Assembly: GCF_000219625.1 (NCBI RefSeq)
Contig: NC_018211.1
Coordinates: 310,001 to 374,000 of the forward strand
DNA length: 64,000 bases
Direction: 5' to 3'
Source: Zymoseptoria tritici IPO323
Taxonomy: Eukaryota > Ascomycota > Dothideomycetes > Mycosphaerellales > Mycosphaerellaceae
Below, piece by piece: positions 22,959 through 34,304 of the stretch (the stretch's first letter is position 1; each line of letters starts with the position of its first letter). The translations under genes and the position numbers were made by a program. The notes under the pieces are model-generated. The model worked only from the letters and a program-made list of their open reading frames with translations. It was not told the origin of the DNA and did no database searches.

Positions 22959-25900
22959 GAGGTGGAGGAGGATTGAGGGGAGTTGGGTTCTTTATGTTTG
23001 TGGAATTTTCCTTTCCCTTTCTCTGTGCTTGAGGGAATGGTGTGCTGACTTTGGGTGGTAGGTCTTTTTTAGCCAGTTAGTGCTGTTGCTGCTATTCAGC
23101 TCCTTTTTACTTGGATACCATCTACGATGGTCGTTGCCATTGCTGTCGCTTGCCGGTCTCACTGGACACCACTGCCGTCTCAACTGCCATGATACCTGGA
23201 TCCCAACTGCCATTTGGAGTGCCACTAGTCCTGGATGCCATTGCCATTGCCATGTCGCTGCTGCCACTGCCGTTTCTTTCTGTTCTGCGTTGCGCTCTTC
23301 GTCTTGACTTATTGTGAATCGTTAAACCCTAACACACACTCCTCCCAGCTTCGACTCGACTCTACTCAACTCCGCCTCGAGTCTACTACTCGACAACCTT
23401 CGAACCAGCCCAACTCTTGCTTCTACGAAACATTCAACTCGACCGCTTCAAACCTGCGATCTCTCTGTATCCGCGAAACTGCCGCCTGCTGTCTCCCAGG
23501 CGACCTCGCTCTCGTCACGACGGGTCGAAGTGCTGCCGAAATGATTCCGACATCACGGGTATCTGTACGGCTCTTGTCCTTTTCAGCGAGCTGTTGTGCT
23601 GCGAGAACATCCGTACTGTCACCCCTATCCTGCTCGAAGGCAGAGTCTCGAGCATTGATCAACCACCGGCTCTCGGAAGTAGGGAGTGCTGAATGATGCA
23701 TCTCACTGCAACGGGGCGAGAGATGCACCGGACTTCGGACGTACTAATTTGACCTTGCGCTGTCGACGGAATGTCTGTCCTACTACACTTCCGCCGATAT
23801 CGACGTTCATTTCTCGTCATGCGGACCTGACTGGAACCCAAGCCTTAAAGGGGCGAAGCGCTGAACTTCTTCCATCTGTGCTATGCCTGGACGATGTCTC
23901 TGTTCTCGCCGTGGGCCGTCCTCGCTACGTAAGGTACCAGCGTCCAGAACGATTGCTGTTCTCCGCCGTCTTGTCTTCCTGATCTTCGCCTGGGATCCTG
24001 TCTGGGGAGTGCTTGCGGGACGGTATGCTGCGAGCTCGAGAGGTGCTGGTGCCTTCCAACTTGTCTGGGCTTACGGTTCTGATGCTCCCCGGCGGAGGAG
24101 AGAATCGCTGCCAAAATTATAGATCCTTACGGTTCTTGTCGACCAGCATATCTTGCGGTCTGCTGTATGGCCTGGCGTAGCATGGGACCGTCTACGAGTG
24201 GGCTTTGGTGTCATTGTTGGTCAAGCGAGGAGGATGTCATGAGTTTGTGAGCCTCCTCGCCTTGCTGCTATGCCTGCGATGGCGTGAGCCCGCATCGGAT
24301 ACGAGGAAGAGACGGAGCCATCTGGTCGAAAGGTCGTCTCGCCGATTCCTGCTTGCATTCATGTTCGATCCCTCCTGCTCGCTCACTCGATTTGATCAAA
24401 GCACACTCTCGACCAAGCCGAACGAACTGGGGGTCAAAGGAATAAGCATGGAGGAAGCAACGGAATGTATCGACGCGTGCAACAGCAGTCTTCGCGGGCG
24501 AGACGAGTCACTCATGCTCGACATCGAAGCAGGCCCTGAGCACTCTGCCGAACACGGAACACTCTGCCGAACACGGAACGGAGGGCGACTGCATGCAGTA
24601 GTTTGAAGAGTTGGAACGACGATCGATCACATTGCCAGTCGATGTGCGAGATGCAGATGCGATCTCACACTGAAGTCATCGACGCTTGGAGCAGCTATCT
24701 GGACCGTTGAGATGTAGCCTCAACCTGAGACGTATGCCAGGCAAGAGACGAGGAACGATCCCACTTGATGCATCAAGGAGGGCATTTGACTACGCTGACA
24801 TTCGGTATGCTGCCATTCGATATGGCACACACGCACACACCTGAAGGACTTGGAAGCGACCTTTCACGTTGCTGCCAGTCGCTGTTCCGGACAGAGAAGA
24901 GGTCATGTCACACAAAAAGTGGTCGTTATCGCATTCCGACCAGAGCACGTCCATCGGCATGTCTTCGACATTCGGGAAACCGATGAGAAGACGCAATCCC
25001 CGGCGTCCCGAACGCTCCCAGCACAAATCTCCAGCAGCGGGCTTCCATTTATCGCTGGTCTGTGCCCGCGGCTCGCGGAACGGAAGCTAGCAAAAGTGGG
25101 GAACGCCTTCTTTCCTTAGCGCCAAATCCCAAAGGGCCCTGTCTATCAAAATGAATTTGGGGGCCAAAAGCAGCCGGCCATGAGAGATGAATGCTGAATG
25201 GCATCGAACTCGTTGCTGTTGCAGCAGAAGATGATATGAACATTGCACTGGACATGAGAGTGTTCCAAGCACCTTCTTGTCCTCCTGCTGGCCTCAAAAC
25301 CTCATCGTCGCACGCATCGTCACTGTGATGGAAGCCAGAGGAAAGAACCATCAAAGTCAATGTCGGCGTTCCACTTTCCGGCAAGCCCTCGCTGTTGGCC
25401 AATGCTCTCCGGTACCGAGTCCCGGGCAGCGATCGTCGGGCTTCCAATGAACGAGAACGAGGGCTCGTTGTTCATGAGACGGGCAACGTGAAAGAGGCGG
25501 CGTAGAGGAGTGATATACCGCTGTCAGTTCGGTGAGTGAGTCTGCGAGAGAGCATGCGACTGCCACGTTCATGAGCGTTATCAGCGCTCAGTAGATCAAG
25601 CACGAGCTCTCCGCGTGCTCACTCGTCGCTCTGCACGCCGCGGGGAAGCCCTATATCTCATGCTGCTTCGATGCAACTCGTTCATGTCTTGAACAACACC
25701 AACCTGCTCGGCATGAGGTCGCCTGCTCGATCAGTCCTCTACATGACCACGTCCTCCAACATCCTCCACCACTGTGTGTGTTGCCGAACAACCTCCCACG
25801 TCGCTCCTGCCCTCGCCAGCACCTTCCGCCGCCGTCCAGCTCGCCGAACACCCTGGTCGCGCGGTCGCGGGATGATGCAAGAGTGTCGACACCTCCACCC

Positions 25901-26236
25901 CCGGCCAATTTGACGATCGGCGAACGTGTGCTTAGCTCGTGGTTAGTGCCCTTCCACCTCTCATCAGCTCTACAAAAGACTTCTGCGCCCCCAGCTTCTC
26001 CCACCTTCTTCCTCTTCTGACCACCCTCACTTGACAGACTACCACCACTTCCCACATTGACCATCTCTTTCTTACCACTCACACATTGAGCATTGCGACC
26101 TTGCCAGCACACTCATACACCTACACACAGCATCACTCACTCTTTTGGAGTCGTTTGTCGCTCGTCAGCACTCATTCTCTGCAAATTTTCACCAACTTTC
26201 CTTCACACACACATCACATTCCACCACATCAGCATC
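22959..26236. other. Long region without a supported gene
   Basis: About 3.3 kb between the DUF2015-like gene and the Mei2-like gene. ORFs are short and overlap in several frames. The last 600 bases are rich in CACA and pyrimidines and probably form the promoter and a long 5' leader of the Mei2-like gene. An AAACCCTAA telobox-like motif lies at about 23325 and a 19-base tandem duplication at 24541-24578. Nothing else recognised. Confidence 0.5.
24541..24578. repeat. Two tandem copies of a 19-bp unit
   Basis: CACTCTGCCGAACACGGAA occurs twice head to tail without mismatch. It lies in otherwise unannotated sequence; function unlikely. Confidence 0.9.
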
Positions 26237-29200
26237 ATGCCTGGCCTGTCAACCAACATGACTTCTCCCACCAAGACCTCGACGTCGGGCTCGATGACCT
26301 CCAAGGAGTACGCTCGTCGTGTCGCTGTCCCGCACTCCCTCGGCTTCAAGCCCACCAGCGGCTCCCCAACGTGAGCATCACTTCCCACATCCCTCACATC
26401 CCACCTGCACATTGCTGACACCTCACTCCCAGGCGTGACAAGCTTCGTCAGTTCTCCTCCTCTGCCAGTGAGCGTGTTGGTGCCATTGGCGCCGAGCTCA
26501 TCCGCAAAGTCTCCGGCATCAAGTCGGAGAAGAAGCATCCGGTTGAGCTCCTCAACCTGGACAGCACTGCGGACGATGGTCCGCCTCACCCGGTCATCGT
26601 GAGCTCCACGATGCTCTCCAACACTTCGTCCACCGACCGTGGCAAGCAGCGTCATGTTGCGCCGATCGGAACTCGTTCGGATTCTGCGAGCCCAGTCCGC
26701 ACAATCTTCACCACGGACGCTGGCCCTCACTTTGTGGGAGGTCACTACGTGAAGGTGTCGTTCATCACTTCGGATGATCACGCGCAGTTGTTGAAGGCGC
26801 TCTTCAACGAGGTCAGTACACCATGCCATCCATCTGCCATACCGTCGGCTAACATCAAGCAGTTTGACTGGGAGATGAAGATCCTCGGCCAGAAGTTGAC
26901 GCCCCCGTCCAAGTCCGGCTTCCATGACTTGCTCGTGTGCTTCGACGACATCGCTGAGGCCGCCACGGCAGAGGAAGAGGCCAACATGGTCACTTCCCGC
27001 TGGGTCGTTGCGTACGTTCAGCACGCCGAATACGCCGCTGCTCACAGCATCCTCGTGTCCCCCGTCGACGACACGTTTCACTTTGACGGTCAGGTCGTCT
27101 TCGCTGCTGCTTTCCGTGGCAATCTCGCAAACATCAACATCTCCGACGTCAAGGAGACCGTCCGTGAGATTGCGAAGAGCTTCGGCAAGCTGCTGGCGTT
27201 TGATGGCTGCGAGACCTCATCCACATTCACGATGGAGTTCCGTGCAGAGTACAACTGCATCAGCAGTGCTCGCAAGGCGCTGGCTGACCTCAACGACTCA
27301 GTTCCTCTTGTGATCGAGGTATGTACCTTGACCTCTCCGCTTGCTCATCATCTGCTAACATCGCACCAGGGCTGGTACCTCACGGCGAAGATGTACTCCA
27401 CTCTTCCCATGTCTCCCACCTCCTCCGCGGATGCTGGTCAGTCAGCTCAAGTCTCCACTCCCACCGACGCTGGCACTCCAGCACCATTCGTCAGCTCGAC
27501 CGGCCGCTCAACCTGGTACTACGACGCCAATGGCGTGTGCCACCCCGCCCTCGCGCATGATTCGCGCTCCCATGCCAACCCTCGATCCTCCGGGATCGTC
27601 GCCTATGCGTCATACAACCACATAGGCGCCCCTCTTTCCTCTACCGGCCAGCCTCGCCAGGATCTCGTTCAACAACCATACCATCACGAGCCGGCAACCC
27701 GCAACCACCGCGGTGACAACTACGGTCAAGGCCTGTCTCACTACGCGTACGACATCTACGAGACTCAACTGCTCGCCGACAAGGACTGCCAGAAGGTCAC
27801 ACTCGAAGGCATCTTCCGTGGTGACATGCGTACCACCATCATGCTCCGCAACATCCCGAAGGAGTGGACTTGCGACGATCTGAAGATCCGTCTGGATGAG
27901 TACGCCTTTGGCCGGTACGACTTCTCTTACCTTCGCATGGAGTTCGGTGAAGGAGTCAACATGGCATACGGTTTTGTCAATTTCATCTCCGCGGACGATC
28001 TGTACAACTACGTTCAGGACTTTGTCGGCAAGCTCTGGGCGCCAAACGCCAACGATACGAAGAAGCAGAAGGAGTCGGCCGTGGCCTACGCCACCGTCCA
28101 AGGCATCGACTGTCTCATCGAGAAGTTCAGAAACTCTTCTGTCATGGATGAGTGCCCGACATACCGACCCAAGCTTTGGTTTATCGCCGCTGACGCTCCC
28201 AACCCCTCCATGGTCGGTCAAGAGAAGCCCTTCCCAGGCCCCAACAACTACCAACGCAAGCAGCGATCCATCAACGACGCTCAGCACAGCGGCCTCTTCC
28301 CTGCCAACTCCGGACCTCGTGGTGGTCCACGCACGAGTGATGGTCAGCGTCGCTCAACTTACGATCGCGGTACTCTCAGCCAGATCCGCCAGGACGCACA
28401 GCTGAACATTAGCAGTGGCAAGGGCTTCTACACCCATACCGCCGCCGTTCACAGCGACGCTATGCACAAGGATGGATACGTTCACCCTACCGTCTTCAAC
28501 TCTCGCCTTCACGGTCACATGGCCATGCCGCGATACATTCCCGCTCCCTTCCACGTCGGCATGGCCGGCATTCCTCAGCAGCAGAACCCGCCAGGCATCC
28601 CGCAGCAGCAGCTGTCGCGCCCACCACCATCTGCTGGTCTCCCTCCACCATCAGCTGGCTTGTCTCACCGATCCTCTGCTGACCACTCCAACAACTCTCC
28701 TCGCTACCCGTCGCCGGCTCAAGCCCGTGGTGGTCATCGTGATGGTGGAGTCAACCCTCGCAGCGCCACCCGTGGTGCCTTCGAAGCGAACCTGGCCCGC
28801 AACCCCGCCATCGCCCGTGGAGATGGTACCCTCAACAGCCCTTGCACCATCACCCGCAACGCCCAGCACGGTCTCGCCGGCATCGGTGAGGAGCCCACCT
28901 TGCCCAGCGCCTCTTACAACGCTCAAGCTCAGAGCACCGAGCACGGCCATGGTAACAACTACACCTTGCCGAGCAGCACCTACGTCCCACCCACCCGGGG
29001 CGCCTTGCCGAGCACTCGGTACACCTCTCCCGCTCAGGCTCCTCAGCATTACAACTACATGTTGCCGCGCACTACCTACGCTCCGCCAGCTGCGGACTCT
29101 CGTCGCATCGCCTTCGCTCCGGAGGTCGACAGCCACCCTCGCCATAACGGCAACACCGCTCGCACTTCTTCATACACCAACCCTCCTCGCAGCGCTGGCC

Positions 29201-29541
29201 TCCCTCCCCAGAACAACAGCGGTGACGGCGCCGTGTTTGACAACGACACCGCCGCAGAGCCTCGTCTGTATGTCGACGAGTACGGTTACGTCGATGACAA
29301 GGGCCCCGACAACTCGCATATGACCGCAATCGAGCGTGGCGTCCGCGCCTTCCGCCTCGGTGCCCGCACTGGGAAGTACGGCGGCAACGGCCTCATCCCG
29401 GGTGCGAACCCCAAGCTGCCTGCCGGTTCGGTGTTCAACGCAGCTGTCGAGATGGCTGAAGACGACCCAATCCCAGCACACTTCGCCCAAGGTGGTCAGT
29501 CTTCTCAGTTGGCCGCCACTACCCACCAGCATCCCAAGTGA
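26237..29541 (+). CDS. Mei2-like RNA-binding protein
   Basis: Four exons, 26237-26370, 26433-26811, 26863-27318 and 27370-29541, giving 1046 residues. The key domain, near residues 476-600, is the Mei2-type third RRM: RTTIMLRNIPKEWT, LDEYAFGRYDFSYLRMEF, AYGFVNF, YATVQGIDCLIEKFRNSSVM and YRPKLWF are all hallmark segments. The N-terminal half is weakly conserved with possible degenerate RRMs, and the C-terminal 400 residues are disordered, rich in Pro, Ser, Asn and repeated short blocks (SAGLPPPSAGL; LPSxxY). Fission yeast Mei2 switches cells to meiosis; Mei2-like proteins in filamentous fungi are probably also developmental regulators, by inference. Introns 2 and 3 are each 51 bases, stop-free and in frame, so retained forms would also be translated. 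Confidence 0.9.
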
Positions 29542-30775
29542 TTGCTCACTTCCATCAACACTACCTCGACATACCTTCTTTGGAAGTTTTTCTTTCTGAC
29601 ACTTGTCGATTGAATGCTCCCTGCCTGGATGACCTGTCCTGATTTGATTGAACACGAAGAAAAAGAATGACGACGACTGTTTGCACGAAAGAGAATGAGC
29701 GACTTTTTTTGCAATGCCCAACGGCGATTGAGGCCATTGCATGGAATGATTTGAGTGTTTCCTTTTCTGCATACACTACTGGCGCTGCCTGACATGGTGG
29801 CTGACTGACTGACTGACTGTCTCTTTTGGCATGATGTTGTCGTCGCCGGTTGATGGTGTTGGATGAGAAGGACACTAACACACTCACACTGCTGTACATG
29901 AAGACTGAAAACCCCAGATACCCACAGAAAATGAGAAATGAAAATGGTGATAGAAATCTTTTGTGCCTCCTTCGTGTCGTCGTGCCCCGTGTGTCGCCTA
30001 TCTTACCATGTCGTCTCTCATCATCTGCCATATCAAGTGAGGTCGGTCTAAAGCACACCGTTCCGCCGGCACCATGCCATGCTCATACCACGTTCTTGTC
30101 GATGATGGTGTGGTGAGGACCAAGCTGGCGGAACCATGCGCCGTCGACACCACATGCAGACTCCACCCTTGCCTGACCATCGCAAGCACACCGCCTTGTC
30201 TCCCATGCGGCCATTTCCTCCGTCCGCAACAGACCTCGCAGTGCAACCTCACTCTTCTCCGTCCCGTCAATCATCACATGAAGCAACTCGCGTAAAGCAT
30301 TCATTCCTCTTTCACCAGAATCTCTGCAGCAGCAGCAGCAGCGCCCTTTTCGGCCAACCTACTCCTTGCGCGCCCTCCCTTGCCACGGTCTTCTTCTTCT
30401 TCGACATTGTCTGCTCGCATTCCAATGTGTCTTTGATCTTTGGACAATGCGACGGACGGACGGTTCTATTCTATGGTATTACGTGAAGCTCCTTGCTTGG
30501 ATCTTCTTGTTGGTCGAGACTCTGCTTCGGTCGAAGGTCTTGAGATGGCGATGGTCTGCGGGGAGACTCTTCGAGAAGCGAGTGAGGGAGTGAGTGAGTG
30601 AGTCAGGAGCGTGTGGAAACATGCTTTGAGAGATGCAATCGTCTTCTCTTGAGCGGTGGTTTGTACAGATTCTTGAACGCTTTGCAGCTACCTCTCCATG
30701 CCACCTCTCTTCCTCCCCTCCTCTCAACCCTCCCATCCCTCCGAACTCCCCACTCGCCACTCCATCTCTAATCTC
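29542..30775. other. Convergent 3' intergenic region
   Basis: About 1.2 kb between the stops of the Mei2-like gene and the LAS21 homolog. It includes the Mei2-like 3' UTR. Short simple repeats (GACT units near 29803-29818; GAGT units near 30583-30606) are present. No gene seen. Confidence 0.55.
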
Positions 30776-33700
30776 TCACCTCCACCCACTCAACCACCCC
30801 GCCAACCCACCCACCATCACATTAACCCCCAAATGCCACCCTCCACTCCACGCCATCGCATACAAAAACTTCGGGCTGAAAACCGTCCAGATGAACAAAT
30901 GCGTCCGCAACGCCGTGCAGGACGCCATCACTCCCAAGAGACTGCAGGCGATGAAGGTCGTTTGGAGGGAGAGGTAGAGTTGCCATCCATCCTCCTCCGC
31001 CCGCTCTCCCACCGCCGAGGGTTGTGCAGCAGAAGAAGGTGAAGGCTTCAAGACAGCCCGCTTCGTCCCCTCCGCTAACCGAGCCCGTTCCTTCTCCACC
31101 CAGTCTCTTCCTCCTCCTTCCCTCTTGCCGTCCGCCACTGCCCTTTCGTCTTGTTCATCCCATCTACTCTTCCGACCAGCGGCGTTGAGGAGTAAGACAG
31201 CCGCAGAACACCACCAAATCCCACCCGCCCAATTTCCCACAAACAACAGTCCCCCGACCGCCGCGACATTGTAGTCGCTCACACCATTATACGCACTCGA
31301 CAAGTCGATCGACGAAATGGAATTCGAACCTCCCGTGGCGAAGAAGGTCGTGTGAGTTAGGAGGAGGGTTGTTGTCGCGACTTCGAGGACCCGGCTGGTA
31401 GGCGGCGAGGCGGCGGGCCTGTCGGAGGTGGGTCGTCGAGGGGAGAGGATGTATCCGAGCGCTCGGCGTTGGACTTCCATCCCAAGAAAAAGCGGCACAT
31501 TCGGCGCTCGCGTCTGCGTCATGAGAAACAGCGTGAGAGGGTAATGCAGCCGTTCCGCCAGACTTGGTAGTCCATCACCTCCTGCTCCTCCTGCTCCTCC
31601 TCCCGCACTCTTCCTCGCCCTCGCAGACGCTATCGCCAACACCACACTCCCCACCCCCACCCCTCCCAGCACAATAAACACAAACTGCGCCTGCACCACC
31701 AAACTCCACTGCCCTGTCCAGCTCCTCAACCCCTCCGCGAGCTCACCCACCAGTTCCGGGGCGTCCGCCTGCGTGAAATTCAACTTGAACACGATGGCTG
31801 GCACGACCGCCATAACCGCCACCAGCGCTTCCACCTCTGCAGGTGACAGACCCGCAAAGGTGGTCCTCATCATTCCCCATCCCGTGACAGCGTAGCTGAG
31901 GAGTATCAACACCCACATGAAATTGTGGTGGAGAGGGAAGTAGGTATGCACGATATCCTCCGCTCCCGAATGTTTCTGTCCCGTCTGGTTCCATCTCACC
32001 ATGAGGCGGTGAACAGCCAGGACCGCCACCGCCGCGGCCGCCACTTTCGTTCTCGATGATGCGCTCGTCGTTCGCGGTAGCGCGGAGATGCTGAGGAGGA
32101 GGATCCAGGCGGGAGTAAGCCAGTACCAGAATTGTTGTTCTTCTTCGACGTACGAGGAGGCGAACATCATGATGGTGTAGAGGAGGGTGGTCAGTCCAAA
32201 GAACGTCGTCGCGGGAGTTGTTGGAGAGCGGGAGAAGATGGCGGCTGGGAGGGAGAGCAGGGAGAGGAGGAGGATGACGGTGGTGAGAGCCATGCCCGTG
32301 GCCATGAAGGGGATGTTGTAGGAAGATGCGGTGCCGGAGAGGGAGGACTGAGATTCGTGGAGGAAGGCCATCAGTGCTGCTCTGGCTGCTGCTGGACGGG
32401 GCGTCTCGCTCGAAATGACGGATGCGTACGCCCATAGACACGCGAGTCGCTGTTCGCCTTCCGGGTGCTCGTGGCAGACTTTCTCCCCTGCCAGGTCTTT
32501 GGTGTGGAATCCGCGGACTGCCGTCCGGAATGACTCCTCGCCATACGTCGCTTCGACAATTTGCACGACCTGCTCCGCGTTGCTTCTCAAATGCGCCACC
32601 GTCTCATCTTCACTCCACAACCCTTCCATCTCCGGTATACTCACTCCCAGACTATTCCTACTGATCGGCAGGCCCATCAGTCCGGCCAACGTAGGAATCA
32701 AGTCACTCTGCTCCACTTTCGTGTAATAGTGAAACTCCGTGCCCTCTTTCGGTGTCGTCGGACATTCATACCCTCCCTCCTTCTTCCTCATAGCCATCAA
32801 CTTCGGCGATGCGAACACCAACGCCGGCTCCGTCTCTCCCGGTCCGCTTCCTCCATGATTCCCTCCCGCATTCATCCCATGGTCACCCGCCATGACGAGC
32901 AATGTATCCTTCAAATGCGCCTCTTTCTCCATCGCCTCGTAGATCAGCTTCACAATATCATCCATCTCTTTCTGCTTCGGCAGCATATTCGGTCCTTGAG
33001 GGCCGGTTTTATGTCCAATGTGGTCGAGACCGAGGTAGTGCATGATCATCCCATTCCAGTCGTCGTTTTTCAATTCGGTCGGTACATGTCGCGTAACATT
33101 GAGGTCTACTTCGGTGAAGTCCTGTATCGCAACGAAAAATGGTATACTCAGCTATGGACTCTATTGATGTCATTACCAGGGCCAGTTTCTACTGACCGAA
33201 ACGAAGAACGAACTCGTGCCATCTTGCCGAGCGAAGAATCCTTCAGAGGGGAAGAGTTTCAACCATGTGTCGTCGCCGTAGAAGATCAGCTTGCCGCCTT
33301 TCTCGCGGATCTGCGAGAGCCAGGTGTCTTGTGAGGAGAGCGAGGAGGAGGTATCGGACTCGGCGAAGTTGAGGATCAGGTCGAGGAAGGAGGGCACGGA
33401 GCCCGTGGTTAAGGCTTTGACGCGGGGCATGGTTACGGTGGGAGGGGTGGCGTGGGCGGTGAAGGGAATGGCGGCTCCGGTGCGGATGAGGCTGTAGATG
33501 TGGTCAGTATCCATTCGTTGTATGTGCTGCCTCTGAAGGATGCTCACCTCTGTGTAAACTCGAATCCGGACTCGTAGCCGTAGACAAAGTCACTGCGGAG
33601 AGCATCGACAACCATGAAGATGACGCGGTCAAAAGCTGGCGCGGGGAGTGCAGAGGCATTCTCGCTGAGTGTCGCCAATCCACCCAAAACAGGTTTGTAA

Positions 33701-33795
33701 GGAAAGAAACCCTTAGCGAAGACCAGGACGGCAATGGGTAAGAGGAGATTCGCGAGCACCAGAGCTGCGGTCCGGACGCGACTTGAGACAGCCAT
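30776..33795 (-). CDS. LAS21: GPI ethanolamine phosphate transferase 2 (Las21/Gpi7)
   Basis: ER enzyme that adds ethanolamine phosphate to the second mannose of GPI anchors, affecting cell-wall protein delivery. Three exons, 33795-33548, 33491-33197 and 33121-30776, give 962 residues; introns are 56 and 75 bases. After an N-terminal membrane anchor, the alkaline-phosphatase-like domain shows MVVDALRSDFVYG, the TPPTVTMPRVKALTTGS nucleophile segment, FYGDDTWLKLF, LDHIGHKTGP and GDHGMNAGGNHGG, which hold the metal-binding Asp and His residues. The C-terminal half has about ten hydrophobic helices. It ends near the conserved RTHLFIWTVFSPKFLY segment. This subfamily is distinguished from Gpi13 and Mcd4 by these motif variants. 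Confidence 0.93.
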
Positions 33796-34304
33796 TGCGA
33801 GTGAAGTGAACCTGGGAGCGTGAATGGACTGTCTATTAGTATTTCTATGCGATCGCGTCCATGGTGAGTTTGTCAAGGTTTGTTGAAGGAAGGTAAAGAC
33901 AGTGGAGGAGTATAAGAGTGGACATTGATGGATGGGAATGAAAGGAGGGAAGCTTTTGAGACGTGAGGATCGAATCCGCGACGTCGCTTTCGGTTTCGGA
34001 TTTGGTCTTTTACGAAGCTGGGACGATACATGCTTGCTATACCGATGCGGAATAGAATGGTGTGAAGTATACCTCATGTTCGATAAATCGAAGTGAATGA
34101 AACACCGCGAGAATGCGCCGAGTTGATCTTCGTATTCGGTCGATAAGTCGTTGCTCTGAGTACATTTCGTCCTCTGAGCAGACCATCTTTGGCAGTCCAG
34201 TCCTTGTTTGATTCCTCCTCTCGATCGTATTCACTCCAGAGCTCTCACGAACCACTTTGCTCGTACTCCACAGACCCTCCACCACTCTCATGGCTCCACA
34301 CCCC
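33796..34304. other. Intergenic region upstream of LAS21
   Basis: About 510 bases between LAS21 and the importin gene, both on the minus strand. No gene. GGATCGAATCC at 33967-33977 resembles a tRNA B box but has no fitting T-arm. Confidence 0.5.

Noticed and set aside
27610..28287. 225-codon minus-strand ORF inside the Mei2-like gene
   Set aside because: It is a shadow of the RRM coding sequence on the other strand.
33967..33977. GGATCGAATCC resembling a tRNA B box
   Set aside because: Flanking bases cannot form a T-stem and no A box lies at the right distance.
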